Positions 45,993-57,326 of a stretch of 57,326 nt of DNA are shown here, in pieces. The stretch spans positions 95,793-153,118 of the forward strand of contig NW_004190456.2 in the NCBI RefSeq assembly GCF_000224145.3. The letters run 5' to 3'. Within the stretch, counting starts at the first letter, position 1. Every line of letters starts with the position of its first letter. The DNA is from Ciona intestinalis (Eukaryota; Chordata; Ascidiacea; Phlebobranchia; Cionidae). Both the position numbers and the translations under genes were made by a program. The notes under the pieces are model-generated. The model saw nothing but the letters and a program-made list of their open reading frames with translations, was not told the DNA's origin and did not search any database.

Positions 45993-46465
45993 GTTACGAC
46001 TCATTAACAGATCATCACTTTCTTTTTTCACAAGTGGGCGCTCATTTTTTTATTATTATTTTTAAAAATTACACAAAGAAACACTTTAAATTGGTAATAA
46101 GTGTAAAACAAATTACTTAAATACTGAAAATACCTTTATAAATATATAAAACACTAGTAAGGACATCTTTCCCAAATTAGGTAGTTATATACGCTCTTTC
46201 GTTGTGTTTACTATTGTCGGCTCTGTGGTGTAACGGTTAGCGTGCCTTCATTTAATCTCTTTTTGTTTCGTTCTTACTGGGTTCGAGTGTGTAAACTGTA
46301 AAACTAACTGTTAGTAATTGATAAAATATTGAAATACTATACCAATACACGTTTTATATGTCACATAAACGACGTTTTTTTAAAAGTCCCCAGAAAATAA
46401 TAAAAAAAAAATTAGCGCCCACTTGTGAAAAAAGTAGAGTGATGATCTGTTATTGAGTCGTATGT
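45993..46465. mobile_element. Inverted-repeat element (about 473 bp) with a tRNA-like core
   Basis: Arms of about 65 bases: ACGACTCATTAACAGATCAT with CACAAGTGGGCGCT at the left, mirrored by AGCGCCCACTTGTG and ATGATCTGTTATTGAGTCGT at the right. A direct repeat AATAGTTAAA flanks it (45983-45992, 46466-46475). The middle (about 46215-46300) holds TGGTGTAACGGTTAGCGTG and GGGTTCGAGT, resembling RNA polymerase III A and B boxes. No transposase frame. Confidence 0.8.
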
Positions 46466-47299
46466 AATAGTTAAATCATAATGCTACCACGTCAAACTAC
46501 TTTCTTAGTGGAAAAAATATTAACATTTGATTTGTTTAAAGTTTTTGTTGGCACTTATACCAATAAACTTAATATTAAAATTCAAGTTTACTTATCTGTT
46601 CCAACATCTTACTTATTATATCTTATAAACGAAGAGAAGGAAACTTACTCCCGAATATACAGTTGATATAGCCTCGCTAAATCGAAAATTCAAAATACGC
46701 AGTGAAACTGTAAACATGACAATCCTATATTATTCTATAGACTAGGTAGCTACTTATTTTCGTGGAATATTAACAATATTGCAATGTTTTGACCGAAAAA
46801 CAAAAACACGCTGCTATAAATTTTACGCATGAGTAGTTTACAACTGCCCCACGTGACTTTGCAATTCTATAATCACAACGATTCGAGTCAGTAAACAAAC
46901 AGCAGGAAAGCACATTATTGTTTTAGTTTCTAAACTTTTTGATTTCTACAACAAAAAAACGTTACGCGGTGTTTTAAAAACAAAGATGATATTTAAAACG
47001 TACAACTATTAACTACCAAATTAAAAGATGACACAAATCAACACACCTAATGTTACAGCAAAACTCTACTTTAAATTATACTTACGATTGCTAACACAGT
47101 GTGAGCGTCAATATAATGGTATAAAACTATAAATAATACATATGTATGTTTTATCATTGATAAAACAATGTATTCTGCAAGGTACTAAAACAATCTCTAG
47201 TTTGGTGCAAACACAACCGCAAGATGGTGGTAGAGATACCGTGTGATTTATTCAACAGAAATACATAAGAAGCATTAAGATATGCGTGTTATTATGTGT

Positions 47300-47455
47300 G
47301 TGTCTTATTTATCCTCCTGTGGCGGGGCAACGACCGTTGTTATAATATGAGTGTTCTGTTTCGTGCATCTTGAGCCCGCTTATGAGTTACCCTGTATGTA
47401 ACTTTGTGAGTAATTGTTTTTCTGTTTGGCTGACAATTTAGAAAACCTCTATAAC
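47300..47455 (-). repeat. Single 98-bp unit with SINE junction
   Basis: GTGGCGGGGCAACGACCGTT, AGTGTTCTGTTTCGTGCATC and GAGTTACCCTGTATGTAAC, then GTGAGTAATTGTTTTTCTGT and GCTGACAATTTAG, the same junction as at 5245-5285. Confidence 0.75.
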
Positions 47456-49641
47456 TATTGGATTGAATTAATGTATAGCTCAGTGGTAGGAAAAGTGTCG
47501 ACCAAACACGATCTGATAAAATAAGTATTACAGATTGATGATCCAATTTACCGATGGAGACTGATTTACAGTTTTGCAGGAATGCCCATGTTACGTTAAA
47601 GGAAAACGATTTCGACATCTGCAAAAACTTTTATGCATCGCCATTTGCGAATTAATTACAACACAAAACGATCGCAATCACGTTGATTTACTGATCGATG
47701 CTTCTAATGTATAGTAGTCGGTGCCACTGATTACTCCATGTTGTATAATTGGGTCGTGGTCGTTCCCATGGGGGCCATGCTGCTGCTGTTATAAGTCTGG
47801 GGATGACGTGTGCCTGCCGTGAGTTAGTTTGTTGATTAAATGATCATTACTTGCGACGGTAGCTTCGATTAACATGAAGCAAGCCAGAGTTAGTTGGATT
47901 TGCAAAGTCAAGAGGTGCCAGACATATAGGCGGAGTCAATGGGTGCAAGATATAGGCGAGGCTTGGTATGCTAGGATAGATAAGCGAGTATTACAGTTCA
48001 GTTTGCGCATCTGCTACGGTGTGCATTTAGACAAATGTTTTGCCCAAGCATCTATTCTTTGCAATATAAATGACAACAACTTTATCCTCACGTGGCCGGA
48101 AAACGACAGTCGTTTAACACAGGTCTTCTATATTATAGATGCTTGGGCTTCTATATTACGTTTTTAAGTTGTTTTGTCCAATACCTATATATAATGTAAA
48201 ATAGAGTTTCTTTAACATTTTCCCATAAAATGACCTTGAAAGATAAAAAACACTTTTTCAATTCTTTGTAGATAAGCTCAAAAACAAGTAGGAAATATAG
48301 TTAATTGCATTGTATGACAAGAAGTAATGGTAACTAATATCATACAATGCGAATATTTGTTTTTTTCCTCCTTTAAATGCGTTGCAGGCATATTGTACAA
48401 AAGAAATGCTGGTAACTAAAACATAACGAAACAACTAAAAATATAACTAAAACAACGTAAAATAACAGTTAAATATACGATTACCTTGTTTGTGATAAAT
48501 CAACCCGTTCATGCTCATGATATATGATGCTTTATCCACGTGATTCGTTGTCATAGATGAAAGGGTGTTCGTCATATCATGGTTTAATGACGTCACGAAA
48601 CTATCATGTTTCGTATAGAGGGGACACAAAGCCTGTATTGATGTAATTCATACTTCCTGTTGAAGCTCGGTTAGCGTGGCTTGATTGAGAATAATAATCG
48701 TGGATTCTGAGTCAAGCTTAAGCGTTTTGGAGTTTGTTCGTTTCGTTAGCATTTGAATTAGGCAGATGTTGTATTCGTATAATGATGTTGGGTAAGATAG
48801 ATAATGTTAGCATGTAATGTTCGATGTTTCCGGATCGTGTTTTGAACAACAACGTTTTGTTAGGGCCGTGAGAATACGGTTATAATTCTATAACTTTTTG
48901 AGTTACTACTATAATTGAGACGAGGGAAGAAAATGAAAACATGGAGTATCAATATCTTATCCCATCTAATGTATATGGTTGCTTGGTCCAAGAGTTAAAG
49001 TTGGCAGCACAAGGTTTGTTTAGTGCTGGCCCAATCACCAGTAAATTAGAAATCATCAGGCTAAAAAAATCGATCCAATTACGCGAGGTAAAATACAAAA
49101 GACACCAGGGGCGCCATGGCCGCTGTAATAAGAAGAGACGGTGGAAGGAACAGTATATAGAAAGCGAACCTCTGCGGCATATTGCTTATGAATATTTCAG
49201 TGCACGGAGAGGTCCGTTAAATTAGTTGTCGTTATACAATAGCGCAATCCACTGCGACAGTCATCGCTAGTTCACATGTGATAATAATAGGAAAGGTTGT
49301 GTAGTGGTGGGGTGCGAAGGTAGCAAGGTTATTGCAGTATAGACCTTGTTTCCAAACGCCTATGTTAGTGTATACTGGCTGGTTGCATTTATTAGAACAG
49401 CATAAGTAAATATGGAAATTAATTAGACGGACGAAACTAGCCCGGGGCTTCGGTCCATTAGGATATGTTTATATAATGTTGCTGATGATACCTCTCATGT
49501 AATATTTATATCTTCAATGTTCAGATTCGTGTGGTCGTACTTTAAAGTTATTGCTAGGAATCGTTAGTGATGGATTGATGTTTTTTTCTATCAAGTTATA
49601 TTTCAACATAAAGTTTGTGGTTGGAAATCTACTTGGTCGCA

Positions 49642-51536
49642 ATGGTTCGCCGAAGGTGCGAGAACTTGTTATGGGGTGTTGGGTTTATAGCTGGAGTTTG
49701 TATCGGGGCATTGATTGTGACGCAATTCACGGACAACAATAACAATAATGACGTCACAATCAGAATAAGAAGGGAAGCGGCTTCTTCGTTCGTGAACGCG
49801 ACAACAAATACTTCGTCGAAAAGCCAAGGGATTTACCCACACGATTACATTGACTTAGCAACGAGGAAAAAAGGTTAAAACACCTGTTTTTATGTTCTAT
49901 AGTTAAATACAGTATTGTGGGGTAAGATCGATGCTGTTGTCACATAATATCCCATTTTTTTCTAATTGAGCTTTGAACAATTACCAACGTTTTTTAGAGA
50001 TGCGAAGATACGGTTTTATAATTCGATAAATATTCCAAACTCAATGGCAAAATGGGACGATAAAAGAAAATAAAAATACGGCCCATCTTACCCCACCCCC
50101 GCACTATCATATTCAAAACAGATCATTAAAATAAACTTATTGGAAAAACATTATTATATTGTCATGAAAATACGAAATATTATGTGGTATAGATGTTATA
50201 TAACTGTAATCTATTCCGCGAGTCTGACATTGATCTGGTGCTTATATGACTAGCGATGCCAAATATATATCTCCTATATCATACTATTTGTTGGACTTGG
50301 TTTTTGTCTGTTATTTCTCGTAGCACCAGATTCTCACTGTTGAATGTTATGTGTTATATTTTGCGAGTAATTGTGACAGGGATCTAAAATAAAGCATATT
50401 ATAAATGTATGCTGTGTTAAAGCGAATTTAAGTATAAGGTTTTTTGTTATTTGCCACGTTAGGGACCTTGACCATTATTAGCTTAAAAAATACAAAGTAA
50501 TTGGAATATACGATACGAATAAATGTATCGGTACAGTGGGGTAAGATGGACACCCTATAACATGAAAAAAAATCCATTTCCATTTAGTTATATAATATGT
50601 TTCTATCGTACCCCACTGTGGCAATATATTTATCCAGATCTCATTTCAACCACTGACATTTTACCGTGTTTCTCGTTATCTCGTACCAGCAGCATATATA
50701 TAATTTATCTCATCTGTCATTCCAGGGGCGGTCTTACTCCACGTATTTGGTATGCTGTACATGTTTGTGGCGCTCGCTATAGTTTGTGATGAGTTTTTCG
50801 TTCCAGCTCTTGAGGTTTGTATGTTTTTTTATGACATTAAAACTATGCTGTATTGGTTTATAGTACTGTGGGGTAAGATGGGACAGGTTGGTATATAATA
50901 TCCCATATTTCCCGATCCTGTTTTAAAATTAACATCGCTCTATTAGAGTTGTAAGAATGCGGGTTTACAATTCCGTGAATAATCTATATTTACTACCACA
51001 AGGGGCGATAAAGGAGAATGAAAACATGAACCATCTTACCCCAACCACGGCCTGCTAAAGATACTATACTCGATTATGGTGACGTGATACTTCGAAGTTT
51101 TGAGTTTGTGTCAAATGTTGACAAAATAATGAGTTAGTGGTTATAGGGTTTATTCTAAGGGATATTTGGTAGTATGGGTTAAAGGTTAGGAATTGTCAGC
51201 CTTAAATTTGCGTGATTGTTTGGCTCGTTACGGCGTGTTATTTGTATTGCAAACCGCAAAATAAGAAAAGAAAGTAGTAATTTTACTGCTTTGGAAAACA
51301 AAATCCAATTTTTCATTTTTTGTATAAGAATATACAATTTTGGCATTACGAAAAAAATCAATGAAATTTACATTAATTTTTTATTTTACTTTCGTCACGT
51401 GACCAGGTCATCACGCGACGATTGAAGATATCTGATGACGTTGCCGGTGCCACGTTCATGGCCGCTGGAGGGAGCGCCCCTGAGTTATTTACGTCAATAA
51501 TCGGGGTGTTTTTAGCTAAAAGTAACGTTGGAATAG
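49642..51536 (+). CDS. SLC24A: K+-dependent Na+/Ca2+ exchanger, SLC24/NCKX family, 5' part only
   Basis: Plasma-membrane antiporter exchanging Na+ for Ca2+ plus K+. Three coding exons are seen: 49642-49873, 50726-50814 and 51407-51536, with joining phases 1 and 0, ending in phase 1 at a GTAAGT donor. They encode about 150 residues. An N-terminal hydrophobic segment ([16 protein letters not shown]) precedes an Asn/Ser/Thr-rich extracellular part with possible glycosylation sites. Then come [20 protein letters not shown], a long hydrophobic stretch reading [15 protein letters not shown], and the start of the alpha-1 repeat, [20 protein letters not shown]. An in-frame ATG nine codons upstream (49615) is an alternative start. 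The next expected exon (beginning near GTIVGSAVFN in the family) is not seen and may lie in the gap at 52026-52434 or beyond the window. The paralogue cannot be told. Confidence 0.9.
49910..50105. mobile_element. MITE-like inverted-repeat element in NCKX intron 1
   Basis: Ends GTATTGTGGGGTAAGATCGA and CCCATCTTACCCCACCCCCG are inverse to each other. The interior matches the 190-bp family. Confidence 0.8.
50535..50620. mobile_element. Short inverted-repeat element, 85 bp
   Basis: ACAGTGGGGTAAGATGGACA at the left and TATCGTACCCCACTGT at the right; an internally deleted relative of the 190-bp family. Confidence 0.7.
50863..51052. mobile_element. MITE-like inverted-repeat element in NCKX intron 2
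   Basis: TACTGTGGGGTAAGATGGGA at the left and AACCATCTTACCCCAACCAC at the right, with the family interior (ATAATATCCCATATTTCCCG, TTGTAAGAATGCGGG). Confidence 0.8.
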
Positions 51537-52025
51537 GTAAGTGGGATTTCTTATATACCTCGTGTATTTTAAGCTGTATTATGGCGTTTATAGTTGTCTT
51601 TAGGGGCAATGAGCCAACTCTAACCTAATCCCCCGCCGGAAAAAATGTGTATGTTTGGGTTACAGACCAACTCTGCTCTATATCTACTAGTGTGTTAGCG
51701 GGGTATAGTTTTTTTTTTAGTTAAAGGTGTTCCTTCAAAATACGTTAAATTCCTACCCCATCCCACTAAACACCTTACCACGCAATGCCCCTTACATGCG
51801 TTAATGCACTAAACATATAGCTTCTAAACTTTAAAATGCATCTTGTTCATGCGGGTTACGGGTTCGTGATGAAAAATTAGTCTATTTGAATGACGATGCC
51901 TCTATAAACTTATGTGCTAAATGTCTTTTAAGAAATTTACGTTGTGTGTTAAAGCCCCTCCTTTACAGTAGGTTATACAACTTGTCTTAACATGTACCTT
52001 ATACTATAACATATATAGTAGGGGG
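51537..52025. other. NCKX intron 3, left part, to the gap
   Basis: AT-rich intron sequence after the GTAAGT donor. It ends TATATAGTAGGGGG at the gap, which looks like the edge of another inverted-repeat element. Confidence 0.5.
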
Positions 52026-52434
52026 NNNNNNNNNNNNNNNNNNNNNNNNNNNNNNNNNNNNNNNNNNNNNNNNNNNNNNNNNNNNNNNNNNNNNNNNNNN
52101 NNNNNNNNNNNNNNNNNNNNNNNNNNNNNNNNNNNNNNNNNNNNNNNNNNNNNNNNNNNNNNNNNNNNNNNNNNNNNNNNNNNNNNNNNNNNNNNNNNNN
52201 NNNNNNNNNNNNNNNNNNNNNNNNNNNNNNNNNNNNNNNNNNNNNNNNNNNNNNNNNNNNNNNNNNNNNNNNNNNNNNNNNNNNNNNNNNNNNNNNNNNN
52301 NNNNNNNNNNNNNNNNNNNNNNNNNNNNNNNNNNNNNNNNNNNNNNNNNNNNNNNNNNNNNNNNNNNNNNNNNNNNNNNNNNNNNNNNNNNNNNNNNNNN
52401 NNNNNNNNNNNNNNNNNNNNNNNNNNNNNNNNNN
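52026..52434. other. Assembly gap of 409 N
   Basis: Unsequenced; may hide the next NCKX exon. Confidence 0.95.
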
Positions 52435-54600
52435 TGCAAGTATAACAGCCGGGTAACCTTAGCTTTATGAATACATAACTCAATTATTTTATCACTATTG
52501 AGTTGCATTAGCATCGATCCAATACATATTTGATGCAACCTCGCATAACCCGTAACGGATGTGCTTTGAATAAACTCGCTCGGGTGTCTCGAGAAAATTT
52601 ACGAACAAATAATTGAAAAGTTGGGGCAGAAATTGTGCATATAGTTTTGGTACATATTTTTATGTAGGACTACACAACCGCGGTGTGACGTAAACTTTTT
52701 ACTAGAATAAACCATGGCTTTTGTAGTTTTGTGTGAAATGTGACTCTTTAAAGGCCAATGGCCCAGGTCCTGGGGATGTGTCGCGCCACAGTTTGTGAAC
52801 CATATTCCGTATAAGCACTTTCACGTTAATTTAAACTCAGTAGTTTAAAAGCAATATTTCTTGACCAAAAGACAACAGCGTTCAATAACTTTTATCCACA
52901 ACCTTCAAACCTCAGCAGCTTTCCGGCTCCAACTTTTAGATATAAACCCCAAGGTTTTGTTTTGCCGCTTTAATAAAAACTAAATTGATGATTTTCAATT
53001 TTTGAATTTGAAACCGAGATACGAACAAAATGTGTCATATTTTTTGCCAAAGTTATATATTTAGGTTTTCTTGGCAGAGACTGACGATGCCATTTAGGCG
53101 AAATGTAGATTTATACTTCAATATACAATATTTTGAACTTCATTTTTGTCTGTTACATTTTCATAGCACCAATTCCTTACTGGTTACATTAGACCTTCAT
53201 TAAAGTTTACAAAAAAACGGGCACGTCAAAACTTCCCGATCTCGTATAATTTAATCTGATGACGATTCAACGGTTCGTCATCCATTATTTAACGGGAAGC
53301 TTCATAAAATGGAAATCGAGCGCCAGGAGGGATCGATAAGATAGCCATGCAACTCTGCTTCGCTTTAAACCGTTTCAATGCAATTAAGTGTCACGGTCTC
53401 GATTCACCTGCCCCATTTGACCGATGGCGCTCGCTTGCTTTAAATTGACAAGTGATTTAAACGATTAAAGACCGCTTGACAGACGGCTATATAAATAAAG
53501 CATGAATATTGATGGCGTTTATTTATATGTGGGTCGCTATGAAATATTAAAGCACGCCCTCCTTTAACGAAAGGTGGGCGCCCGGTGTTTGAAATTTTAA
53601 GATATTAATAAAACATAAAGTGTCACCGTTGGGAGCAAACGACCGAAATCACTTAAGTTGTAATTGAAGTTCACGCATCAATCAACGCTGTGTACGTAGG
53701 GTTTCACATACAGACTGTAATATAATGGGGGTAGGCGACCAACCAATAAAAACTAGGATGTCAACGTTGTTCAAATTCAACCTAAAACGAGTTTAATTTA
53801 TATAGTGCTTAGTTTTCATTCACTTTTAAAGTCCAATTTCGTAGTAAAAAAATAACATTCAAAGAATTATAAAACAATAACCCCATGACTTCCACAGACC
53901 GTTGTTAAATCAAGATATTTGGATATTATGTGCTAAAGGTTCCCCATCTTCCCCTACTAGAGTATATCTAAGATTCTATATGATAAAAAGCACAAAAACA
54001 CGGGAAATAACGAGAGACAATGGGAAGCATTATGACAGTTTGAGGTATTAACACAAATATTAAAAATGAATAATGAAATGAATGAATGAATAGAACCACG
54101 GCCTATGTAGGGCCTTTGTACAAAAAAAAACAATCCAGGTGCGTTAAAATATTCGGTGTATACGTACGATGGAAAACATATCATATTACACAAATATATG
54201 ACCCAACGTTGTAAGCCTATATCAGTGACGTAATATTTCGTAACGTCACAAAGTATAGTTTTTGAAATATACGTCAAGGATCAAGTGTACGTCATACAGC
54301 GGGTGGGTCGTTAGCGGCTTAATTTTGGATCAATTTCAATCAAGGGAGGATCGATTTTATACGAAAGATAATCCTCCGGGGGAGGGTGGGGTTATATAAC
54401 AATATTATGTGACACCTTAATGCGCGAAAGTGGAAATCTACAACGGAAATTAATACGCCTCGTTGTGCATGCGTTAATGGTTGGGAAAGTCTAAATTAAC
54501 AGCCATATACGGAATACTAATAAAGGAATTAATCTCGTAAGCGAATGTGCAAAGGTGCAGAACATCCCACGTATAATAGAAAGCCACCAACAAAGAAAAC
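52435..54600. other. No gene recognised
   Basis: Contains a dispersed repeat at about 53075-53180 and a left-truncated 190-bp family element at about 53775-53960. Probably NCKX intron or intergenic DNA. Confidence 0.45.
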
Positions 54601-54618
54601 TATCACCCTCAAAGTAAC

Positions 54619-54872
54619 ACACGTGGTAACTTGTAAGCGAGCACGAGGTGTATGGAACAGAACACTCGTGTTATAACGACTGTCGTTGCCCCGCCATGCG
54701 AGGATAAATAAGTTACATACGTGGTAACTCGTAAGCGGGCACGAGGTGTATGGAACAGAACACCCGTGTTATAACGACTGCCGTTGCCCCGCCATGCGAG
54801 GATAAATAAGTTACATACGTGGTAACTCGTAAGCGGGCACGAGGTGTATGGAACAGAACACCCGTGTTATAA
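54619..54872 (+). repeat. 98-bp repeat array, forward, running into a gap
   Basis: ACGTGGTAAC starts at 54621 and 54719, 98 apart, with a third partial unit stopping at the gap at 54873. Sequence GAACAGAACACCCGTGTTAT and CGACTGTCGTTGCCCCGCCA is the reverse complement of the 16470-17470 unit. Confidence 0.9.
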
Positions 54873-55865
54873 NNNNNNNNNNNNNNNNNNNNNNNNNNNN
54901 NNNNNNNNNNNNNNNNNNNNNNNNNNNNNNNNNNNNNNNNNNNNNNNNNNNNNNNNNNNNNNNNNNNNNNNNNNNNNNNNNNNNNNNNNNNNNNNNNNNN
55001 NNNNNNNNNNNNNNNNNNNNNNNNNNNNNNNNNNNNNNNNNNNNNNNNNNNNNNNNNNNNNNNNNNNNNNNNNNNNNNNNNNNNNNNNNNNNNNNNNNNN
55101 NNNNNNNNNNNNNNNNNNNNNNNNNNNNNNNNNNNNNNNNNNNNNNNNNNNNNNNNNNNNNNNNNNNNNNNNNNNNNNNNNNNNNNNNNNNNNNNNNNNN
55201 NNNNNNNNNNNNNNNNNNNNNNNNNNNNNNNNNNNNNNNNNNNNNNNNNNNNNNNNNNNNNNNNNNNNNNNNNNNNNNNNNNNNNNNNNNNNNNNNNNNN
55301 NNNNNNNNNNNNNNNNNNNNNNNNNNNNNNNNNNNNNNNNNNNNNNNNNNNNNNNNNNNNNNNNNNNNNNNNNNNNNNNNNNNNNNNNNNNNNNNNNNNN
55401 NNNNNNNNNNNNNNNNNNNNNNNNNNNNNNNNNNNNNNNNNNNNNNNNNNNNNNNNNNNNNNNNNNNNNNNNNNNNNNNNNNNNNNNNNNNNNNNNNNNN
55501 NNNNNNNNNNNNNNNNNNNNNNNNNNNNNNNNNNNNNNNNNNNNNNNNNNNNNNNNNNNNNNNNNNNNNNNNNNNNNNNNNNNNNNNNNNNNNNNNNNNN
55601 NNNNNNNNNNNNNNNNNNNNNNNNNNNNNNNNNNNNNNNNNNNNNNNNNNNNNNNNNNNNNNNNNNNNNNNNNNNNNNNNNNNNNNNNNNNNNNNNNNNN
55701 NNNNNNNNNNNNNNNNNNNNNNNNNNNNNNNNNNNNNNNNNNNNNNNNNNNNNNNNNNNNNNNNNNNNNNNNNNNNNNNNNNNNNNNNNNNNNNNNNNNN
55801 NNNNNNNNNNNNNNNNNNNNNNNNNNNNNNNNNNNNNNNNNNNNNNNNNNNNNNNNNNNNNNNNN
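54873..55865. other. Assembly gap of 993 N inside or at the end of a 98-bp array
   Basis: The left edge is mid-unit, so the array probably continues into the gap. About ten units would fit, if the N count reflects real size. Confidence 0.9.
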
Positions 55866-56533
55866 ATTTAAAAGTGAACGCAAAATATTTCCAAAATTAT
55901 TTAACCGCATCCTTACCAACCAAAAAGAGCTTTGTTAATTGTGAAAAACGCAATAAGAAAATATTAGAATATGTGCTGACGATATCCCACATTACCCCAC
56001 AGTACTTTACCACAGATATCATGTGCTAACGGTGTCCTATATTACCCCCACAGTACTACACATGCGCGTGGATGAATGCTAGCGATTCGTTAAGGTTGAA
56101 TAGCATAACTAACTTCCCACCCGCAGTAAAAAGGATAATTTTCAACTACATTCGTACATAATACTTTAATATAAAAGGTCGATTGAATATTTAAGATTTG
56201 GAGTAATGCCTAAAAGCGTTCAAGGTTTGCAGATGGAACCGCAGCTTCGCAAAGGGAATTGCGCAATTTGCATTAACGCTCTGATGCGAACGTTTGAAGC
56301 GGGCACGAATGACGTTAAGTGATGACGCCACTTCGTCTGACCTTAACTTTGTAACCTTTGCTATGTAACATATGAACTAACTGTAATAGGTCGCACGGCT
56401 AAGGACCGCTAATACCCTTTTTGCATGGTCACTTTTATGCGTGTAAGTGCTCGCATATTTACTCACAAGAACAAAGTTAACACGCATAACGTCATAAGCG
56501 TGTCATCTGCTGTAATGGTTGGTTGTAAAGACA
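55866..56533. other. No gene recognised; inverted-repeat element fragments
   Basis: ATCCCACATTACCCCACAGT and GTCCTATATTACCCCCACAG (about 55982-56055) are terminal pieces of the 190-bp family. Confidence 0.45.
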
Positions 56534-56583
56534 NNNNNNNNNNNNNNNNNNNNNNNNNNNNNNNNNNNNNNNNNNNNNNNNNN
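56534..56583. other. Assembly gap of 50 N
   Basis: Fixed-size run of N, so the true length is unknown. Confidence 0.95.
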
Positions 56584-56884
56584 AATGCTTAGGGGTCAGA
56601 CAATGATCTTTCTGGTTTGATGCAGACATAATTCAGTTTAATTTAAGTCACAAAGATTTATGGGTCACTGGAAGGTTAATTCTATGAAAAATTAATGCGT
56701 TACAATTGAATACAACACAACATGCTAAAACACAAATTATTAGTAAATGTTCACTATATTGTTAAAACTGTTCTTCTGGTACAAAATAAAACATAAGAAA
56801 TATGTAAACAATGTTTTATCTGACATACATTTGGCTACCACTAGGAATTATTTTTAAGATACAAAAACATCAGTTTCAAAATTA

Positions 56885-57190
56885 TGTTCCGCAATGTGGC
56901 AAAGTGGTTAGCGCGCCTGCCTGTGACCCAGAGGTAATGGGTTCAAGGTTTGTCACTGTTACCATTGTGGGCATTCTCAGGCAAGACACTTAACGACAAT
57001 TGCTCTAACCCAGTGGTCACTAATGGGTTGTCTGAATTTTCAGCAATACATAGCAAAAATCAAATCAAAAAATAATTACCCACAAAGTAACATACATGGT
57101 AACTCGTAAGCTGGCACGAGGTGTTAAACCCGTGTAATAACGACTGTCAATTTCCAGCCATGCGAGAATAAAGTAAGTTACGTTTATTCA
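56885..57190 (+). mobile_element. Composite SINE: tRNA-like head, body and one 98-bp unit
   Basis: The clearest copy. The head has AAAGTGGTTAGCGCGCCTGC (A box-like) and AATGGGTTCAAGGTTTGTCA (B box-like). The body has AGGCAAGACACTTAACGACA and CAGTGGTCACTAATGGGTTG. A linker with AT-rich runs leads into AGTAACATACATGGTAACTC, AGCTGGCACGAGGTG and AAGTAAGTTAC of one unit. Confidence 0.8.
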
Positions 57191-57326
57191 TTCCGCCTGA
57201 TAGCATTACTAGTGGTTGGATATTTAATATTCAAACTAATTATGAGCAATTTCAACAATTCTAGAATTAATTTCCCAAACAATCAATTATTCTACATTAG
57301 GATTAATATGAAACGAACTTAGTATG

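Larger units (their letters stand above)
45780..49641. other. Intergenic DNA between FTSJ3 and the NCKX gene
   Basis: Contains the inverted-repeat element at 45993-46465, one 98-bp unit with SINE junction at about 47300-47455, a diverged unit at 48080-48130, and a partial inverted-repeat element at 48845-48965. The open frame at 48941-49225 starts inside that last repeat and is not trusted. NCKX 5' UTR and promoter should lie at the right end. Confidence 0.5.

Noticed and set aside
46215..46300. Possible tRNA gene
   Set aside because: A- and B-box-like sequences are present, but no acceptor stem or anticodon arm can be folded and the segment lies inside an inverted-repeat element. Treated as tRNA-like core.
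48941..49225. Plus-strand open frame of 94 codons, basic
   Set aside because: Starts inside a partial inverted-repeat element. No family and no splice support. Chance frame is more likely.
54844..56029. Very long open frames across 54.8-56.0 kb
   Set aside because: They consist almost wholly of N from an assembly gap.

Overview
The window looks like nuclear DNA of a tunicate, most probably Ciona. It is AT-rich, its genes are compact with many short introns, and it is dense with small SINE-like and MITE-like repeats. The proteins that can be pieced together are animal proteins, most of them recognisable as vertebrate relatives. Four runs of N mark assembly gaps (21336-21385, 52026-52434, 54873-55865, 56534-56583). 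I had only the sequence, so gene names rest on recognising motifs and on exon phases that join without a break.

Layout. At 2.6-34.0 kb on the minus strand lies one large gene. I could assemble 30 exons whose phases chain perfectly into about 1279 codons. It encodes a FERM-domain tyrosine phosphatase of the PTPN14/PTPN21 (Pez) type: N-terminal FERM domain, long linker with two PPxY motifs, C-terminal phosphatase domain with unusual active-site residues. Inside its intron at 9117-13225, on the opposite strand, sits a two-exon gene for a small type I membrane protein. Its single six-cysteine module has nearly the spacing of the BCMA/TACI class of TNF receptors, and it has a CD40-like PxQ motif in its tail. 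This is the most interesting item in the window.

From 34.8 to 38.1 kb two plus-strand genes follow: a PLP-dependent serine/threonine dehydratase (three exons), whose start is divergent from the phosphatase start, and a LIAT1 homologue (two exons). From 39.8 to 45.8 kb three minus-strand genes follow, each with its whole coding region in one exon: Cu/Zn superoxide dismutase, a YtcJ-like amidohydrolase, and the pre-rRNA methyltransferase FTSJ3/Spb1. At 49.6-51.5 kb the first three coding exons of a K+-dependent Na+/Ca2+ exchanger (SLC24/NCKX) run rightwards into a gap.

Repeats. A 98-bp unit forms a ten-copy array that fills one phosphatase intron. The same unit also appears as the tail of a tRNA-derived SINE, giving a composite element. 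There are many copies of a roughly 190-bp terminal-inverted-repeat element, a 131-bp tandem array, and a roughly 470-bp inverted-repeat element carrying a tRNA-like core. The genes do not form one pathway; the only functional links suggested are Hippo/YAP signalling (phosphatase PPxY motifs) and TNF-type signalling (nested receptor).
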